A stretch of DNA of 8,567 bases from assembly GCA_027621335.1 (NCBI GenBank), contig JAQCAN010000095.1, positions 1 through 8,567 of the forward strand, read 5' to 3'. Below, one piece after another: positions 6,059 to 8,567 of the stretch; the stretch's first letter is position 1, and the number at the start of each line of letters is the position of its first letter. The position numbers and the translations under genes are program-made. This DNA comes from Bacteroidota bacterium (GTDB lineage: Bacteria > Bacteroidota > Bacteroidia > Flavobacteriales_D > JABDKJ01). The notes beneath the pieces were generated by a model. That model did no database searches. It was given only the letters and a program-made list of their open reading frames with translations, and was not told where the DNA came from.

Positions 6059-7456
6059 ATGACAACACCTTTTAGATTCATCTCCCTTTTCAGCATCGTC
6101 CTGCTATTAATCACGTCTTGTAGTCCGCCTGCTCCAGTATCCGAGGAAGCTATACAGGAAGAAGCCAACGTCAAAACGACCCCTGAATGGGCCAAGAGCG
6201 CCAATATCTACGAAGTCAATGTGAGGCAGTACACCAAGGAAGGCACCTTCAAAGCCTTTCAGGAGCATCTTCCGAGATTAGAAGAGATGGGGGTGGATAT
6301 CCTTTGGTTCATGCCAGTCCATCCTATTGGAGTGAAGAACAGGAAGGGTGGCCTAGGTAGCTACTATTCCGTGCAGGACTATAAAGGCATCAACCCGGAA
6401 TTCGGCACCTTGGATGATTTCAAGGCCTTGGTGGAAGATGCACATTCACGGGGCATGAAAGTCATCATCGACTGGGTGGCCAACCACACGGCTTGGGATC
6501 ATAAATGGGTTGAAGCTGGTCATATGGACTGGTACACGCTGGATAGCATTGGTGGGCTTCAACCCCCCATAGGCACGGATTGGTGGGATACGGCCGACTT
6601 GAATTACGACAACCAGGACTTGCGCAATGAGATGATCTACGACATGCAATTCTGGCTCAGGGATGTGGATTTAGATGGTTTCCGATGTGATGTGGCGGAG
6701 TGGGTTCCTGATGAATTCTGGGATCAGGCCAGGGCCGCATTGGATACGGTGAAACCTGTATTCATGTTGGCAGAGGCTGAGCATGTGGAACACCATGTGA
6801 ATGCCTTCGACATGAGCTATGCTTGGGAATGGCATTTCGTCATGAATGACTTGGCCCAAGGGACCAAAGGTGCCAGTGATGTGGTGGCCTATCTGGAAAA
6901 AGAACAGCGGTTCCCTCCGAGTGCATATAGATTGAACATGACCAGTAACCATGATGAGAACACTTGGAAAGGAACAGCGGGAGAGCGATTGGGCGATGGC
7001 GTTCAGACCATGGCCGTCATGTCCGCTACCATTTTCGGGATGCCGTTGATCTATAGCGGTCAAGAAGCCGCGCTCGACCATCGCTTGGAATTTTTCGAGA
7101 AAGATGAGATCGACTGGACAGAAGTGCCTTTGAAGGGCTTCTACACCAGGCTGCTGGAGAACAAGCATAACAACAAGGCACTCTGGAATGGAGAGGATGG
7201 GGCTTTCCCTAAGGTCATCAGTTCCACGGATGATGAGCGTGTCATCGCCTATGAAAGGGTGAAAGATGGAGACGCGGTCGTGGTGTTGCTGAACATGTCT
7301 GGAGAACCGCGTAAGGTAGGTCTAGCGTCAGTTTCGATGCCAGGTTTCTATGAAGAGCTCTTCACGGGTGCCGAAATGGAGTTGACAGACGGCTATTCAG
7401 AAGAATTGGGTCCTTGGAATTATAGGGTCTATCGTGTAGAGAATGCTGTGCCTTGA
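6059..7456 (+). CDS. Lipoprotein GH13 alpha-amylase, compact single-domain form
   Basis: 465 residues. The lipoprotein signal is LLLITSC, lipid site Cys21, followed by an acidic/proline-rich linker to about residue 43. The catalytic barrel begins NIYEVNVRQYT (49-59). GH13 regions: I IDWVANH (137-143), II GFRCDVAEW (207-215, nucleophile Asp211), III MLAEAEH (acid/base probably Glu239), IV TSNHDEN (His298, Asp299). IYSGQE (331-336) follows, then a short C-terminal beta domain containing VVVLLNMSGEPR. There is no N-terminal starch-binding module, unlike its neighbour. All catalytic residues are present, so activity on maltodextrins is expected. The lipid anchor places it in the periplasm or outer membrane. 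The ATG lies one base after the previous gene's TAA, so the two are almost certainly co-transcribed and may be translationally coupled. Both share a VP-x-x-FW stretch after region II but are otherwise too different to be a recent duplication. Confidence 0.93.
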   Translation: MTTPFRFISLFSIVLLLITSCSPPAPVSEEAIQEEANVKTTPEWAKSANIYEVNVRQYTKEGTFKAFQEHLPRLEEMGVDILWFMPVHPIGVKNRKGGLGSYYSVQDYKGINPEFGTLDDFKALVEDAHSRGMKVIIDWVANHTAWDHKWVEAGHMDWYTLDSIGGLQPPIGTDWWDTADLNYDNQDLRNEMIYDMQFWLRDVDLDGFRCDVAEWVPDEFWDQARAALDTVKPVFMLAEAEHVEHHVNAFDMSYAWEWHFVMNDLAQGTKGASDVVAYLEKEQRFPPSAYRLNMTSNHDENTWKGTAGERLGDGVQTMAVMSATIFGMPLIYSGQEAALDHRLEFFEKDEIDWTEVPLKGFYTRLLENKHNNKALWNGEDGAFPKVISSTDDERVIAYERVKDGDAVVVLLNMSGEPRKVGLASVSMPGFYEELFTGAEMELTDGYSEELGPWNYRVYRVENAVP

Positions 7457-7474
7457 CGGACTCTTTTAGTCTGT
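7456..7474 (+). other. Intercistronic hairpin after the second GH13 gene
   Basis: ACGGACT (7456-7462) pairs with AGTCTGT (7468-7474) over seven positions (one G-T wobble) around a CTTTT loop, beginning on the last base of the stop codon. No T-run follows, so read-through into the transporter is expected. It may stabilise the upstream mRNA or partly lower transporter expression. The stem is short and could be chance. Confidence 0.3.
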
Positions 7475-7518
7475 GAAATGAAAATGTCCAATAGAGAGAA
7501 AATCCCAAGCCAGAAGTT

Positions 7519-8567
7519 ATGTTGACCAAACCCAGACTTTCAAATTCTCAGATATGGTACCTCTCCATGGGGTTTTTGGGCATCCAAGGAGGCTTCGCCC
7601 TACAGAACGGAAATGCCAGTAGGATCCTACAGAACTTCGGAGCGGATGTTCATCAGCTTTCCTGGTTCTGGCTGGTCGCTCCATTGACAGGACTGTTGGT
7701 TCAACCCATCATCGGACATTTCAGCGATAACACCTGGAACGTACTCGGGCGTAGGAAGCCTTATTTTCTGATGGGAGCCTTGCTAGCGGCTTTAGGACTC
7801 TTCCTTCTACCTAATGCGAATGGACTCATCAGCGATACTGGAAGCACCTTCCTAGGAGTCTCTGCTGTTCTATGGGTGGCAGGACTTTTCCTGGCTTTCA
7901 TGGACGCAAGCTTCAACATCGCTATGGAACCTTTCAGAGCATTGGTTGGAGACATGTTGCCTAAGAGTCAAAGCACACATGGCTTTGCCGTGCAGACAGT
8001 TTTGATCGGTATAGGTGCGGTCATCGGATCATGGTTGCCTTGGGTCTTGCATAACGTCTTCCATGTCGCTAATGCTGCTCCTCCGGGTCAGATTCCTCAG
8101 AATGTCATATGGTCCTTCTACATAGGGGCTACCATGCTCATAATCACCATTCTGATCACCATCACGAAAACCAAGGAATATGATCCTAAAGAGTTCGCAG
8201 CATATAATGGCCTTAAGGAAAATGAACCTAAATCCTCTTTTGGTGACCTTTTCAAAGATTTCTTGGCCATGCCAGACCGGATGAAGCGGTTAGGTGTAGT
8301 CCAGTTCTTCTCTTGGTTCGGCCTCTTCACTATGTGGGTATATACGACTTCCTCTATTGCCACCCATCACTTCGGACTAACGCCTGATGATACGCATTCT
8401 CCATTATTCAATCAGGCAGGAGATTGGGTAGGAATCCTCTTTGGAATATACAATGCCGTTTCAGCCATCTACGCCCTATTCATCCACAGATTCGCCAAAA
8501 GGACGTCACGGAAATTCGTTCATATCTTTTCTTTATTGGCTGGTGGGTTAGGGCTCATTTCCATGAA
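7519..8567 (+). CDS. MFS sugar transporter (SLC45/GPH-like, probable maltose/maltodextrin importer), 3' end missing
   Basis: The frame is open from ATG 7519 through the window end: 349 codons plus two bases, no stop. About nine membrane segments are visible (near residues 13-30, 47-66, 81-98, 111-135, 153-177, 195-215, 257-278, 303-323 and from 334), so the last segments of a 12-helix protein are missing. The loop between helices 2 and 3 carries the MFS signature GHFSDNTWNVLGRRKPY (66-82), in the form seen in sucrose/maltose-type proton symporters (SLC45 and GPH groups). ASFNIAMEPFRALVGDMLP (130-148) in helix 4 is also typical of that group. A long cytoplasmic loop (about 216-256) separates the halves. 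It lies 62 bases after two GH13 hydrolases, which points to uptake of their short products across the inner membrane. Family is firm; substrate is inferred from context. Confidence 0.9.
   Translation, partial: MLTKPRLSNSQIWYLSMGFLGIQGGFALQNGNASRILQNFGADVHQLSWFWLVAPLTGLLVQPIIGHFSDNTWNVLGRRKPYFLMGALLAALGLFLLPNANGLISDTGSTFLGVSAVLWVAGLFLAFMDASFNIAMEPFRALVGDMLPKSQSTHGFAVQTVLIGIGAVIGSWLPWVLHNVFHVANAAPPGQIPQNVIWSFYIGATMLIITILITITKTKEYDPKEFAAYNGLKENEPKSSFGDLFKDFLAMPDRMKRLGVVQFFSWFGLFTMWVYTTSSIATHHFGLTPDDTHSPLFNQAGDWVGILFGIYNAVSAIYALFIHRFAKRTSRKFVHIFSLLAGGLGLISM

Noticed and set aside
6671..7168. Minus-strand open frame of 165 codons inside the second GH13 gene.
   Set aside because: It lies fully antisense to catalytic regions II-IV; its sequence is a low-complexity His/Pro-rich shadow with no fold or signal.
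3673..7456. Recent tandem duplication of GH13 genes.
   Set aside because: They differ in length, N-terminal modules and all four conserved regions; the only close resemblance is the VP-x-x-FW stretch common in the family.
7456..7474. Transcription terminator between the second GH13 gene and the transporter.
   Set aside because: The hairpin is short and lacks a following T-run, so I list it only as an intercistronic structure.
1..8567. tRNA, rRNA, CRISPR array, insertion sequence, prophage or riboswitch.
   Set aside because: No cloverleaf, spaced direct repeats, transposase or integrase frame, terminal inverted repeats or known riboswitch core was seen on either strand.

Overview
The window looks like a chromosomal segment from a Bacteroidota species, most likely a Flavobacteriia/Cryomorphaceae-type marine or freshwater bacterium. 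The evidence is a type IX secretion (T9SS) C-terminal sorting domain, several short A/T-rich promoter boxes of the TAnnTTTG type typical of this phylum, the general lack of Shine-Dalgarno sequences, and protein families (Nudix-type transcription regulator, BadF-type sugar kinase, lipoprotein GH13 enzymes) that are characteristic of it. Genus cannot be settled from the sequence alone. Base composition and codon use look even across the window, and I see no mobile element, tRNA, rRNA or CRISPR array.

Left part (1-1700). A truncated minus-strand gene for a probable outer-membrane beta-barrel protein (1-219) diverges across a 215-base spacer from a secreted cupredoxin with a T9SS tag (435-1049). 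That gene converges on a TRIC/UPF0126 membrane channel gene (1104-1700, minus), with a strong hairpin terminator between them. These look like ordinary, independent genes.

Middle and right part (1794-8567). This appears to be a carbohydrate-use cluster. A Nudix-fold/winged-helix repressor with a degenerate Nudix box (1794-2549, minus) is divergent from a sugar kinase (2696-3559), two lipoprotein GH13 alpha-glucan hydrolases (3673-6057 and 6059-7456, one base apart) and a major-facilitator sugar transporter (7519 to the window end, incomplete). The inferred pathway is: alpha-glucan oligosaccharides are cut by the two lipid-anchored GH13 enzymes at the outer membrane or in the periplasm, maltose or similar short products enter through the SLC45/GPH-like transporter, and freed sugar is phosphorylated by the kinase. 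The regulator may control the cluster through a GTTAG-N7-CTAAC palindrome in the divergent spacer. The families are established knowledge; the coupling into one regulated pathway is inference.

No wholly new system stands out. The points most worth a second look are the pairing of a catalytically dead Nudix regulator with an alpha-glucan cluster and its candidate operator, the His-to-Gln change in GH13 conserved region IV of the first amylase, and the physiological substrate of the BadF-type kinase.
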